Source: Polaribacter sp. BM10
GTDB taxonomy: Bacteria; Bacteroidota; Bacteroidia; Flavobacteriales; Flavobacteriaceae
Length of the DNA stretch: 64,000 bases
Direction of reading: 5' to 3'
NCBI RefSeq assembly: GCF_002005425.1
Contig: NZ_CP019704.1
Span: 496,001 to 560,000 of the forward strand
The notes beneath the pieces were generated by a model that was not told the origin of the DNA, searched no databases, and saw only the letters and a program-made list of their open reading frames with translations. Numbering within the stretch: the first letter of the stretch is position 1; each line of letters starts with the position of its first letter. The position numbers were made by a program, and so were the translations under genes. Shown in pieces: positions 10,406 through 19,987 of this stretch.

Positions 10406-12034
10406 ATGCAGCCATTCAAATTTATTTTAATTGCTTTTTTAGCAATTACATGCAACGGATTTTCACAAACACCATCAGATTTTTTATCCAAAGATTTTCA
10501 TAAAAGTAAAAGAGATGCTTTACGTACAAAAATGCCAAAAAATTCTGTAGCTGTAGTATTTGCAAATCCTTTAAGAAACAGAGCTAATGATGTGGATTAT
10601 GTTTTTCATCAAGATCCTAACTTTTATTATTTAACTGGTTATAGAGAACCAAACGGAGTTTTAGTTTTGTTTTCTGAAAATCAAACCGATGAAAACGGAT
10701 TAGTTTATAACGAAGTTTTATATGTTCAGAAAAAAAATAAAAGAGCAGAACAATGGAATGGTAAAAGGTTAGGAGTCGAAGGAGCAATAAATGAATTAGG
10801 TTTTAAAGTAGCAAAAAATGGCGAAGATTTTATAAATGATAAACTAGATTTTAAAAAATTTGATAGAGTTTTTATCGAAAAATTTAATGACGATTATAGA
10901 AATTCTGCTAGAGAAAAAGCAGAGGTGTATGATTTAGTATTGTCTTTTAAAGAAAAAGCAGATTTTGATCCAAAAAACTTTTTATCACCATTAAAAAAGC
11001 AGATTTACGAAATGGTAAAATCTACTCCAATAGAAAACAGTGCAAATGTTGCGCAAATAATTGGTAGAGCAGTTGCTTATGATGCATCTTTAAAAAATGA
11101 TGAAGATTTAATGAAATTTAAAGAGGCTACAGATGTTAATTTAAAGAAAGATTTACAGCAAAAGATAGCCTTAAAATTAAATGCTAAAACAAATATTGAT
11201 GTAACTTTTTTATCTAGAAATTTGGCAACTTTAAGAGAGGTGAAAACAAAAGAAGAATTGGTTTTATTAACTAAAGCAGTAAGAATATCTGCAATTGGGC
11301 AAGTAGAAGTAATGAAAGCCATGAAACCTCATATGTCTGAAACAGAATTACAAGGGATACACGAGTTTGTTTATAAAAAATATGGTGCAGAATATGAAGG
11401 ATATCCTTCTATTGTTGGTGCAGGAAATAACGGTTGTATATTACATTATATAGAAAATAATAAAACAAAAGTTGGCAACGATTTAGTTTTAATGGATTTA
11501 GGCGCAGAGTATCGAGGTTATACGGCAGATGTAACACGTACAATTCCAGCAAACGGTAAGTTTACAGAAGAACAAAAAGCCATTTACGAAATTGTTTACA
11601 AAGCACAAGAAGCAGGTATTGCGGCTTATAAGATAGGAGAAAGTATGGCGAAACCAAACCTAATTTCTAAGAAAATCGTAGACGAAGGTTTGTTTAAATT
11701 GGGCATTATAAAATCTATTGACGAAAAACATCCATATTATCCTCACGGAACTTCACATCATATTGGTTTAGACGTGCACGATCCAGGAAATTATGGTAAT
11801 TTTGAAGAAAATATGGTGGTTACTATGGAACCAGGAATTTATATTCCAGAAGGAAGTAACTGCGATAAAAAATGGTGGGGAATTGGTATTAGAATAGAAG
11901 ATGATATTTTGATAACTAAAAGTGGGCCTAAAAATCTTTCTGCCGAAGCACCAAGAACCGTAGAAGAAATCGAAAAAATGATGGCTAAAAAGTCTGTCTT
12001 AGACGATTTTGTTTTACCAGATTTAGATAAATAA
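10406..12034 (+). CDS. Secreted aminopeptidase P family Xaa-Pro aminopeptidase (M24B)
   Basis: 542 residues. An N-terminal signal peptide ends around residue 21 (NGFSQ). The AMP_N domain (YLTGYREPNGVLVLF) is followed by a pita-bread M24 catalytic domain. The five metal ligands are visible as the Asp pair in LGAEYRGYTADVTRT, His in HGTSHHIGLDVHD, Glu in TMEPGIYIPEG and Glu in GIRIEDD. The enzyme removes an N-terminal residue that precedes proline, using a dinuclear metal site, probably Mn. The signal peptide suggests periplasmic peptide degradation. The next gene's ATG directly abuts this stop, so the two are cotranscribed. Confidence 0.92.
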   Translation: MQPFKFILIAFLAITCNGFSQTPSDFLSKDFHKSKRDALRTKMPKNSVAVVFANPLRNRANDVDYVFHQDPNFYYLTGYREPNGVLVLFSENQTDENGLVYNEVLYVQKKNKRAEQWNGKRLGVEGAINELGFKVAKNGEDFINDKLDFKKFDRVFIEKFNDDYRNSAREKAEVYDLVLSFKEKADFDPKNFLSPLKKQIYEMVKSTPIENSANVAQIIGRAVAYDASLKNDEDLMKFKEATDVNLKKDLQQKIALKLNAKTNIDVTFLSRNLATLREVKTKEELVLLTKAVRISAIGQVEVMKAMKPHMSETELQGIHEFVYKKYGAEYEGYPSIVGAGNNGCILHYIENNKTKVGNDLVLMDLGAEYRGYTADVTRTIPANGKFTEEQKAIYEIVYKAQEAGIAAYKIGESMAKPNLISKKIVDEGLFKLGIIKSIDEKHPYYPHGTSHHIGLDVHDPGNYGNFEENMVVTMEPGIYIPEGSNCDKKWWGIGIRIEDDILITKSGPKNLSAEAPRTVEEIEKMMAKKSVLDDFVLPDLDK

Positions 12035-12706
12035 ATGAGCAAAACAGCAATCATATTAGGCGCAACAGGTTTAACCGGTAATTTACTTTTACAAAAGTTA
12101 ATTGCAGATGCTTCGTATACAAAAATCAAACTTTTTTCTAGAAGTGCTGTAAATATATCATCAAGTAAAATAGAAGAGCATTTAGTAGATATGTTTGCTT
12201 TAGAAGCCCAAAAAACACTTTTTACAGCAGATCAAGTGTTTTGTTGTATTGGCACAACAGCGGCAAAAACAAAAGACAAAGAAAAGTACAAGTCTATAGA
12301 TTATGGTATACCTGTTACTGCTGCAAAATTAGCCAAAGCAAACAATATTGCTACTTTTGTAGTGATGTCTTCTATGGGCGCAGACGCAAAAAGTTCTGTA
12401 TTTTACAATAGAATTAAAGGCGAAATGGAAAGAGATATTTTAGCTCAAAAAATAAAAAACACACATATTTTAAGGCCTTCTTTAATTGGTGGTAAAAGAG
12501 ACGAGTTTCGTCTAGGAGAAAGTATCGGTAAAGCAATTATGAAACTCTTAAATCCGTTGTTTATCGGGTCTTTAAAAAAGTTCAAAATGATTCATCCAGA
12601 TAAAATTGCAACTTGCATGAAAACGGTCGCAAATACTTCTAATAACAAATCAATTATAAATTCAGACTTAATTTTAACGATAGCAAATTCTAATAATAAT
12701 GAGTAA
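12035..12706 (+). CDS. NAD(P)H-binding atypical SDR (HTATIP2-like)
   Basis: 223 residues. ILGATGLTGNLLLQKL near the N-terminus is the glycine-rich dinucleotide motif of atypical SDRs. FVVMSSMGADAKSSVFYNRIKGEME gives the YNRIK (YxxxK-like) position, and HILRPSLIGGKR follows, as in the HTATIP2/semialdehyde-like NAD(P)-binding proteins. No substrate can be assigned. The ATG touches the stop of the aminopeptidase gene and its 3' end overlaps the VF530 gene by 8 bp, so translation of the three is probably coupled. Confidence 0.8.
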   Translation: MSKTAIILGATGLTGNLLLQKLIADASYTKIKLFSRSAVNISSSKIEEHLVDMFALEAQKTLFTADQVFCCIGTTAAKTKDKEKYKSIDYGIPVTAAKLAKANNIATFVVMSSMGADAKSSVFYNRIKGEMERDILAQKIKNTHILRPSLIGGKRDEFRLGESIGKAIMKLLNPLFIGSLKKFKMIHPDKIATCMKTVANTSNNKSIINSDLILTIANSNNNE

Positions 12707-12917
12707 AGAACAACCAAACAACCCAATGCACGGTATAAAATTGGCAACAATTTTAGAACAATTGTTTAAAGAGTATGGTTGGGAAGAATTAGGAGATCGA
12801 TTAAATATAAATGCTTTTAGAAATAACCCGACATATAAATCTTCTTTAAAATTTTTAAGAACAACACCTTGGGCTAGAGAAAAAGTAGAAAAGTTTTACG
12901 AAAGAAATATGTTATAA
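12699..12917 (+). CDS. VF530 family (DUF2132) small DNA-binding protein
   Basis: 72 residues. NPMHGIKLATILEQLFKEYGWEELG and FRNNPTYKSSLKFLRTTPWAREKVE match the conserved core of the VF530 family, small helical proteins reported to bind double-stranded DNA. The length fits the family. It overlaps the 3' end of the upstream oxidoreductase gene by 8 bp and is the last gene of that operon. A cellular role is not established. Confidence 0.85.
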   Translation: MSKEQPNNPMHGIKLATILEQLFKEYGWEELGDRLNINAFRNNPTYKSSLKFLRTTPWAREKVEKFYERNML

Positions 12918-12928
12918 TTTTTTTTTGA

Positions 12929-13006
12929 AGCTTTTTCCTGCTTTTCGCACTCGCTTTTTTTCAGAAAAAGAAAAAAGAGCTCAAACAAACGCTACAATCA
13001 GGGCTA
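12929..13006 (+). repeat. Imperfect hairpin element at the operon end
   Basis: CCTGCTTTTCGC (12937-12948) can pair imperfectly with GCTACAATCAGG (12991-13002), 9 of 12 positions, around a T-rich/A-rich inner pair. The right end GCTACAATCAGGGCTA resembles a sequence I remember at many flavobacterial gene ends, but I could not check this and only one copy is seen here. It occupies the gap between the convergent VF530 and topB genes and may act as a terminator. Confidence 0.45.
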
Positions 13007-13070
13007 GAATTATTTGCAAACTATAATCATTTAAGTAATTGAATTAAATATCTGCAAACGATATTTTACT

Positions 13071-15389
13071 TTACTTAGAAATAATACTAAGAACCAATTC
13101 TTTAGTTAAAGGTTGCCCATTTGCTATTTTTTTTATGTTTTCGAATGTAAAAACAAAATCGCAACCAGATTTGTAATTAGAACATCCGTAAGCCGTTTTT
13201 CCTTTTAAAACAGTTCCTTTTTTACATTTCGGACAAGTAATTATATCCGAAGAATTTGTGGCAACTTTTTTAACAGGTTGTTGTTTTGGTTCTAGCTTTA
13301 AAGAGAAATTTTCATCAAACCTTATTAAACCTTCAACTTTATTATCATTTAAAATAAAACCTTTTAAGTTTGTTGTACAACCTTTATCAATTAATCGAAT
13401 AGTTTGATTTTCAGAAACTTTTTTACCATAAATTTCAAAAGGTATTTTTAAGTCGCAGCCAGCTTTGTATTCAGAGCAACCATAAGCAGATGTTCCTTTT
13501 AAAAGTTTTCCTTTTTTACATTTTGGGCAGGTTTTACCCGCAACTTCTTTTATCGATTTAGCTTTTGGTTTCGCAGCTTCTGTTTGCTTTACTTGATTTG
13601 TGTTTGCAGAAGAAATTCTTTTTTTAGATTTATTAGAACGGACTTCATACACCAACTCATCAACCATTTTTTTCATATTATTGATAAACGTTCCTGCGTT
13701 AAAATCGCCTCGTTCAATTTCTTTCAAACGTTTTTCCCAAAGTCCGGTTAATTCGGCAGATTTTAATAACTCGTTGTCAATAATATTAATTAAATCGATA
13801 CCGGTTTGTGTTGGTAATACTAGTTTTTTCTTACGTTCAATATATTTTCTTCGAAATAAAGTTTCTATAATACTTGCTCTAGTAGAAGGTCTACCAATTC
13901 CGTTTTCTTTCATCAATTCGCGCATTTCGTCATCATCAACTTGCTTTCCTGCAGTTTCCATGGCGCGTAATAAACTTGCTTCGGTGTAATTTCTTGGTGG
14001 TTTTGTCTCTTTTTCTAAAAAAGAAGGTTCATGAGTTCCTTTTTCTCCTTTTACAAAAGAAGGTAGCGTCATTTTCTCATTCAATTCTTTTTTAACCTTA
14101 CTTTCTTTTGTCTCAAAAACAACACGCCAACCTTTATTTAAAATTTCTTTTCCGGTTGTTTTAAAAGGAACTTCTGCAGCCTTACCAATTACAGATGTGT
14201 TAGAAACATCAGAATCTGGATAAAATACTGCAATAAATCTTCTTGCAATAATATCGTAAACCTGTTGTTGGTTGTATTGCAAATTACCTTGAATTCCTGT
14301 AGGAATTATTGCATGGTGATCTGTAACTTTTTTATCATCAAAAACACGCTTTGTTTTTTTAATTTTCTGACCTAAAAGTGGTTGTGTTAATTCGCTATAA
14401 TTGGTTAATTTAGATAAAATACCGTGTATTTTTGGGTACAAATCGTTTGGTAAAAAAGTAGTATCAACTCTTGGGTAGGTTACTACTTTCATTTCATATA
14501 ATTTCTGTACGATTTTTAAAGTTTCATCCGCAGAAAAACCAAACTTATTATTACAATACACTTGTAAACCTGTTAAATCGAATAATTTTGGCGCATATTC
14601 TTTTCCTTTCTTCTTCGTTACAGAAACAATTTCAAAATCTGATTCTGCAACTTTATTTGCTAAAATTACACCATCTTCTTTCTTTAAAAACCGTCCATCT
14701 TCATAATTAAACAACGTATTTCTGTAAGTGGTTTGCAGTTCCCAGTAAGGTTGCGGTTTAAAATTTTGTATTTCGAAATAACGATTTACCAACATGGCTA
14801 GGGTTGGAGTTTGCACTCTACCAACTGACAAAACTTGTTTAAAGCCGCCAAATTTTACTGTATATAAACGAGTTGCATTTAAACCCAATAACCAATCTCC
14901 GATAGCACGAGAATAGCCTGCGTAATATAAATTATCGTAATCTTCTGCTGGTTTTAAATTTTTAAATCCGTCTTTTATGGCTTCTTCTGTAAGAGAAGAA
15001 ATCCATAAACGTTGCACTTTTCCTTTGTAATTACATTGGTTAATTACCCAACGTTGTATCAGTTCTCCTTCTGTACCGGCATCCCCACAATTTATAATAA
15101 CATCTGCTTTTTCGAATAAAGATTTTACGATGTTAAATTGTTTTTTAATTCCGGAATCTCCAGTAACTTTTGTATCGAAACGATCTGGTAACATTGGTAA
15201 GTTGTTCAAATCCCAACTTTTCCAGTGTGGTTTGTAATCTTTAGGCTCTAAAAGTGTACACAAATGCCCGAAAGTATAAGTTACCGCATAGCCATTTCCT
15301 TCATAAAAACCGTCACGTTTTGTGTTGGCTCCTAGAATGTTAGCAATTTCTCTTGCTACAGATGGTTTTTCGGCGATGCAGACTTTCAT
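13071..15389 (-). CDS. topB: DNA topoisomerase III (type IA)
   Basis: 772 residues. TOPRIM domain: MKVCIAEKPSVAREIA at the start and DAGTEGELI near residue 105. The catalytic tyrosine is in VTYPRVDTTFLP near residue 305. EGIGRPSTRA-type sequence appears as ENGIGRPSTRASIIETL. The C-terminus carries two zinc-ribbon/topo_C_Rpt repeats, CPKCKKGKLLKGTSAYGC and CPKCKKGTVLKGKTAYGC, with a Lys-rich linker before them. The enzyme cuts and passes single DNA strands, resolving precatenanes and recombination intermediates with a RecQ-type helicase. Length and repeats fit the Bacteroidota TopB form. The stop codon falls within a short sequence also found near satD. Confidence 0.95.
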   Translation of the reverse strand: MKVCIAEKPSVAREIANILGANTKRDGFYEGNGYAVTYTFGHLCTLLEPKDYKPHWKSWDLNNLPMLPDRFDTKVTGDSGIKKQFNIVKSLFEKADVIINCGDAGTEGELIQRWVINQCNYKGKVQRLWISSLTEEAIKDGFKNLKPAEDYDNLYYAGYSRAIGDWLLGLNATRLYTVKFGGFKQVLSVGRVQTPTLAMLVNRYFEIQNFKPQPYWELQTTYRNTLFNYEDGRFLKKEDGVILANKVAESDFEIVSVTKKKGKEYAPKLFDLTGLQVYCNNKFGFSADETLKIVQKLYEMKVVTYPRVDTTFLPNDLYPKIHGILSKLTNYSELTQPLLGQKIKKTKRVFDDKKVTDHHAIIPTGIQGNLQYNQQQVYDIIARRFIAVFYPDSDVSNTSVIGKAAEVPFKTTGKEILNKGWRVVFETKESKVKKELNEKMTLPSFVKGEKGTHEPSFLEKETKPPRNYTEASLLRAMETAGKQVDDDEMRELMKENGIGRPSTRASIIETLFRRKYIERKKKLVLPTQTGIDLINIIDNELLKSAELTGLWEKRLKEIERGDFNAGTFINNMKKMVDELVYEVRSNKSKKRISSANTNQVKQTEAAKPKAKSIKEVAGKTCPKCKKGKLLKGTSAYGCSEYKAGCDLKIPFEIYGKKVSENQTIRLIDKGCTTNLKGFILNDNKVEGLIRFDENFSLKLEPKQQPVKKVATNSSDIITCPKCKKGTVLKGKTAYGCSNYKSGCDFVFTFENIKKIANGQPLTKELVLSIISK

Positions 15390-15493
15390 TAATTATTTTT
15401 GTGTGGTCGAAAGTAAGAAAATATTAAATGAATTTGCAATAAAAATTTAAGGTTAAGTATAAATTTAATACTTTATTTGAAAAATAGTTTGTC

Positions 15494-15501
15494 TACTTTT
15501 G
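15494..15501 (+). promoter_or_regulatory. Promoter -7 box TACTTTTG
   Basis: Exact TAnnTTTG match, 15 bp before the prolyl oligopeptidase ATG, giving a leader of roughly ten nucleotides. Confidence 0.6.
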
Positions 15502-15516
15502 TTTTAAAAGAAAACT

Positions 15517-17619
15517 ATGAAATTTCTTATAAGAATACACCTTGTTCTTGCATTATTATTATCAAATTCAATTTCATCCCAAATAGCTTATCCAGTAACT
15601 AAAAAAGTACCTGTTATAGATATTTATCATAATATAAAAATTACAGATAATTATCAGTGGTTAGAGGCTGAAAATAATGAAGATGTAATGCGTTGGGTTG
15701 ATAATCAAAACAGAATTTCAAGAAAATACTTAAAGAAAATTTCAAGAAAATATAGCTCAGAAACAAAGATGAGAGCCTATGGATGGTATGAAATGGATTA
15801 TGATAAAAAAACTAAGTATGAAGCAAATAATAAAATGCATTTTAAAATACGATCTCTAAAAAATAATTTTTTGCCTTCTATTTATTATGCAAATGGTAGT
15901 AAGTCTGAATACAAAAATTTGGTAGCACCTAATAGTATATCTACAAAAGATAAAATAATTTTTACGGGTTTTAAATCTTCTAGAAATGACGAATATTTAG
16001 CTTATCATTATAATAGAAATGGAAGCGATTGGAAAGAAATTAAAATAATAGGAATAAAAAAAAGACGTTATTTTAAAGAGGTTTTAAAAAATATTTTAAA
16101 TCCAAGCATTTATTGGCTTGGTAATGGTTTTTATTATATTAAAAGCACACCAGATTTAGAGAACTCTAATTTATATACTGCAGCAGTAATGTATCATAAT
16201 TTAGGTACGCCACAGGTTGATGATGAATTGATATTTAAAGTAAGTTCTGCAGATGAGCAACTATTTATTAAAGGTGCAAAAGATGAAAGTATTTATTTTA
16301 TATTAAAAAAGAATAGTTTTAAAAACGAGTTTAGTTATTATTTTTTAGAGCCTAAAGATGACAAAAAAGCGTTTAAACCTTTTTACGAAAAAATAAAATA
16401 CAACATTAATTTAGCTAAAATTAAAGCAGATACAGCAGTGGTTTTGACTAAAATTAAAGGGAAAAACTTTTTAGTTAGAATCCCTATAAAAAAGCCTAAT
16501 AATTGGGAATTGTTGAGTCCTGCATATAATGATGCTGTGTTTACAGGTTATGAATTTGCTGATGATAAAATTGCAAGTTCTTATCAATCTAAAGAGTCTT
16601 CTTTTATAGCAATTACAGATTTTAATGGAAAGATTTTAGGTGAGGTTATTACACCAAAGGGATTAAGTATTTCTAATATGTATTACAATGCCATAAAAAA
16701 AGTGTTTACATTTAAATTATCTTCATATACAGTGCCTCCTGTAAGTTGTGTTTTAGATTTAAAAACTTTTCAATTTAAATACTTAGGAAAAGCTGATGTT
16801 TATTTTAATTCTAAAAATTATCGTTTTATGAGAAAGGAGTTTATTTCTCATGATGGTAAAAAGGTACCAATGTTTATTGTGTATAAAGATTCAATTTCTA
16901 AAGATGCTAAAACACCCTTTTTACTTAAAACCTATGGTGGATATGGTAATATTGAGAAACCAAAATTTAATAGTGGAATTATTTATTTTATAGAAAACGG
17001 AGGCGCTTTTGCATATGTAAATATTAGAGGAGGAGGAGAGTTAGGAGAAAAATGGTGGAAAGATGGTAAAAAACTTAAAAAGAAAAACGGAATTTTAGAT
17101 TTTACTTATGCAGCAAAGTACTTAATAAACCAAGGTTACACGAAGCCAAAAAAAATAGGTATTATTGGTACATCTCATGGAGGATTAATTGCAGCATCTG
17201 CATTAATAAAGAGTCCTGAAATTTATGGAGCTGCAGTGATTAATGTTGCACCAACAGATATGCTTCGTTTGGAAAAATCTAGAACAGGATCTGCTTTTAT
17301 AAATTTATCTGAATATGGTACAGTAAAAAAAGAAAATGAGTTTAGAAATTTACTTTCTTATTCTCCTTTTCATAATATAAAAGAAGGCATAAATTATCCT
17401 TCAACATTAATAATTACGGGTTCAAATGATACTCGAGTTCCTTCTTATAATTCCTATAAATTTGCAGGAAAATTACAAGATAGAGGGGCTCAAAAGAATC
17501 CTATTTTATTATGGCAACAAGATAAATATGGTCATTTTGGAGCAATTAAATACAATGATTTAATAGAAGAAAAGGCTTTTATTTATTCTTTTTTAATAAA
17601 TGAATTAAAAAAGAACTAA
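15517..17619 (+). CDS. Secreted prolyl oligopeptidase family serine peptidase (S9A)
   Basis: 700 residues. A signal peptide covers about residues 1-21, followed by the N-terminal segment and seven-bladed propeller (DNYQWLEAENNEDVMRWV), then an alpha/beta-hydrolase domain. The catalytic triad is visible as Ser553 in GTSHGG, Asp638 in TGSNDTRVP and His673 in KYGHFG. GGGELGEKWW is the strand preceding the nucleophile region. The enzyme cleaves short peptides after proline; with an export signal it should act in the periplasm. The substrate binding site was not examined further. It converges on the 47-codon gene downstream of tex with only 3 bp between stop codons. Confidence 0.92.
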   Translation: MKFLIRIHLVLALLLSNSISSQIAYPVTKKVPVIDIYHNIKITDNYQWLEAENNEDVMRWVDNQNRISRKYLKKISRKYSSETKMRAYGWYEMDYDKKTKYEANNKMHFKIRSLKNNFLPSIYYANGSKSEYKNLVAPNSISTKDKIIFTGFKSSRNDEYLAYHYNRNGSDWKEIKIIGIKKRRYFKEVLKNILNPSIYWLGNGFYYIKSTPDLENSNLYTAAVMYHNLGTPQVDDELIFKVSSADEQLFIKGAKDESIYFILKKNSFKNEFSYYFLEPKDDKKAFKPFYEKIKYNINLAKIKADTAVVLTKIKGKNFLVRIPIKKPNNWELLSPAYNDAVFTGYEFADDKIASSYQSKESSFIAITDFNGKILGEVITPKGLSISNMYYNAIKKVFTFKLSSYTVPPVSCVLDLKTFQFKYLGKADVYFNSKNYRFMRKEFISHDGKKVPMFIVYKDSISKDAKTPFLLKTYGGYGNIEKPKFNSGIIYFIENGGAFAYVNIRGGGELGEKWWKDGKKLKKKNGILDFTYAAKYLINQGYTKPKKIGIIGTSHGGLIAASALIKSPEIYGAAVINVAPTDMLRLEKSRTGSAFINLSEYGTVKKENEFRNLLSYSPFHNIKEGINYPSTLIITGSNDTRVPSYNSYKFAGKLQDRGAQKNPILLWQQDKYGHFGAIKYNDLIEEKAFIYSFLINELKKN

Positions 17620-17622
17620 ATT

Positions 17623-17766
17623 TTATTTCAGCTTAGAAAGTTCTTTTTTAAGATCTTCCCAAGTAGATTTTTTCTTTTTATTAGAGTTAATAACTTCTTG
17701 CTGTATTTCATTCTTTTGAGAATCTGTTAAGTCATACCATAAAGCTGTTTTTTCTTTTTTGCTCAT
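17623..17766 (-). CDS. Small charged protein of 47 residues downstream of tex
   Basis: ATG at 17766, TAA at 17623. The product begins MSKKEKTALWYDL and ends with a lysine-rich helix, TWEDLKKELSKLK. It is predicted soluble and helical, without signal or membrane segment. It begins 18 bp after the tex stop on the same strand, so it is probably the second gene of a tex transcript. I recognise no family; the SQKNEIQQ helix faintly resembles small antitoxin-type sequences, but no toxin gene is adjacent. Real coding is supported by position, reading-frame fit and a conventional ATG only. Confidence 0.5.
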   Translation of the reverse strand: MSKKEKTALWYDLTDSQKNEIQQEVINSNKKKKSTWEDLKKELSKLK

Positions 17767-17784
17767 ATTTTAAGAATAAAAATG

Positions 17785-19908
17785 TTATTTAATTAAAGCT
17801 AATTGAATTCGTTTTCTCACAACATCAACCTCTAAAACTTTTGCAATAATTTGTTGTTGCAAACTTACAATAGTATTTACATCTTTAACAAAAGTATCCG
17901 ATAGATTAGAAACATGAATTAGACCACTTTCTTTAATACCAATGTCTACAAAACAACCAAAATTGGTAATGTTATTTACAATTCCGGGTAATAATTGCCC
18001 GATTCTTAAATCTGAAATTGTTTTAATAGTTGCATCAAAAGAGAAAACTTTGGCCTTTTCTCTTGGGTCTAAACCAGGTTTTTCTAATTCTTTTACAATA
18101 TCTGTTAAAGTTGGCAAACCAATGGTTTCTGTAATATAGTTTTTTAGATTTATTTGCTTTATCAAATCAGATTTTCCAATAAGATCTGCAACTTTTAGCT
18201 TATTGTCTTTGGCAATTCTATCTACTAAAGCATAACTTTCTGGGTGCACAGCAGAATCATCTAACGGATTTTTACCATTCTTAATTCTTAAAAAACCTGC
18301 CGCTTGCTCAAAAGCTTTACCTCCTAAACGAGGTACTTTTTTTATGTCGTTTCTAGAAGAAAAAGAACCATTTTTATTTCTGTAATTTACAATGTTTTCA
18401 GCTAATTTTGGCCCGATTCCAGACACATAACTTAATAAAGATTCGCTTGCCGTATTAATATTTACTCCGATGGTGTTTACACAACTTTCTACAGTTGCAT
18501 CTAAAGATTTCTTTAATTTAGTTTGATCGACATCATGCTGGTATTGGCCAACGCCAATCGATTTAGCATCAATTTTAACCAATTCTGCCAACGGATCTTG
18601 CAAACGCCTACCTATAGAAACAGATCCACGAACGGTTACATCGTAATTAGGAAATTCGTCTCTTGCAATTTTTGATGCTGAATAAATAGAAGCACCAGCT
18701 TCACTAACAACAAAAACATCAATAGTATTTTTAAATTGAATTTTCTTTACCAATTGTTCAGTTTCACGAGAGGCAGTACCGTTACCAATAGCAATAGCAT
18801 CAATTTTATATGCTTCTGCTAACGAACTAATTTTTTGAATGGCTTCAATTTTTTTATTTTGAGGTTCATGCGGAAAAACGGTTTCGTTATGCATTAATTC
18901 TCCTAATTCATTTAAGCATACTATTTTACATCCAGATCTAAAACCCGGGTCGATGGCTAAGACTCTTTTTTCACCTAAAGGTGCTCCTAAAAGTAATTGT
19001 TTTAGGTTTTTAGAAAACACTAAAATAGCATCATTATCTGCTTTTTCTTTTGCTAGTGAAAGTCTTTCGTTAGATAAAGAAGGGTATAGTAATCGTTTAA
19101 AGGCATCTTTAATAGCGGATTCTATTTGTGCCGAACATTCATTTTGCGTTCTAATAATTCTATTTTCAATTCTTTGCAATAACCTTTCGCTATCAACTTC
19201 AATTTTAATTCTGATAAAACCCTCATTTTCGGCTCTTAAAATTGCTAAAAATCTGTGAGAAGGAATTTTATTTAAAGACTCATTCCAATCAAAATAATCT
19301 TTAAATTTTTGTGCTTTTTCATCGTCTTTTTTAGACTTTATTACTTTGGATGAAATTGTAGCAAAACGTTCTAATTCTCTTCTTATATTATTTCTGATGT
19401 CTGCACGTTCATTAATCCATTCTGCAATAATATAACGAGCGCCTTCTAAAGCTGCTTCAAGAGTTTCAACATCATTTTTAATGTATTTAGAAGCTGTATA
19501 TTCTAAATCATTTACACGCTGACTCATTATCATTTTTGCTAACGGTTCTAAACCTTGTAATCTTGCAGTTTCTGCTTTTGTTTTTCGCTTTTTCTTAAAA
19601 GGTAAATACAAATCTTCTAAAGAAATTAAATCTGCAGAATTATTTACTTTTTCGGTTAATGCTGATGTTAAGACAGCTTGTTCTTCTAGCGCCTTTAAAA
19701 TACTTTTTTTACGTTTTTCTAAAGTTTCGAAAGCTTCTTTAAATTTTACAATTTCGCCTAATTCTACTTCATCTAAATTGCCTGTCATTTCCTTTCTATA
19801 TCTACTGATAAAAGGAATTGTAGCATCTTCATTTAATAAAGAAATTGTATTCTCTACAGATTTAGAAGAAAATTGTGTTTGTTGTGTTATATATTGAAGT
19901 AACTGCAT
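17785..19908 (-). CDS. tex: Tex family RNA-binding transcription accessory protein
   Basis: 707 residues. Tex N-terminal helical domain (ISLLNEDATIPFISRYRKEMTGNLDE); YqgF-like RNase H fold (RVLAIDPGFRSGCKIVCL, near residue 320); helix-hairpin-helix region (LLSYVSGIGPKLAENIVNYR and RLGGKAFEQAAGFLRI); and a C-terminal S1 domain (LLPGIVNNITNFGCFVDIG, KESGLIHVSNLS). Tex proteins bind RNA and affect transcription and RNA stability. Complete and of normal family length. The 47-codon gene follows on the same strand. Confidence 0.93.
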   Translation of the reverse strand: MQLLQYITQQTQFSSKSVENTISLLNEDATIPFISRYRKEMTGNLDEVELGEIVKFKEAFETLEKRKKSILKALEEQAVLTSALTEKVNNSADLISLEDLYLPFKKKRKTKAETARLQGLEPLAKMIMSQRVNDLEYTASKYIKNDVETLEAALEGARYIIAEWINERADIRNNIRRELERFATISSKVIKSKKDDEKAQKFKDYFDWNESLNKIPSHRFLAILRAENEGFIRIKIEVDSERLLQRIENRIIRTQNECSAQIESAIKDAFKRLLYPSLSNERLSLAKEKADNDAILVFSKNLKQLLLGAPLGEKRVLAIDPGFRSGCKIVCLNELGELMHNETVFPHEPQNKKIEAIQKISSLAEAYKIDAIAIGNGTASRETEQLVKKIQFKNTIDVFVVSEAGASIYSASKIARDEFPNYDVTVRGSVSIGRRLQDPLAELVKIDAKSIGVGQYQHDVDQTKLKKSLDATVESCVNTIGVNINTASESLLSYVSGIGPKLAENIVNYRNKNGSFSSRNDIKKVPRLGGKAFEQAAGFLRIKNGKNPLDDSAVHPESYALVDRIAKDNKLKVADLIGKSDLIKQINLKNYITETIGLPTLTDIVKELEKPGLDPREKAKVFSFDATIKTISDLRIGQLLPGIVNNITNFGCFVDIGIKESGLIHVSNLSDTFVKDVNTIVSLQQQIIAKVLEVDVVRKRIQLALIK

Positions 19909-19934
19909 TTTTAATTTGAATTTAAGCGAAAAAA

Positions 19935-19963
19935 ATCCTCATAAAAATAAATTTTATGAGGAT
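19935..19963 (-). terminator. Intrinsic terminator downstream of the GNAT gene
   Basis: A 12-bp perfect stem (19935-19946 / 19952-19963) with a 5-nt loop is followed on the minus strand by a run of six T. Confidence 0.8.
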
Positions 19964-19987
19964 GTAAATATAGTTTTATTTTGTGTT

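Noticed and set aside
17623..17766. Antitoxin call for the 47-codon product
   Set aside because: Only a vague helix similarity and no neighbouring toxin gene.
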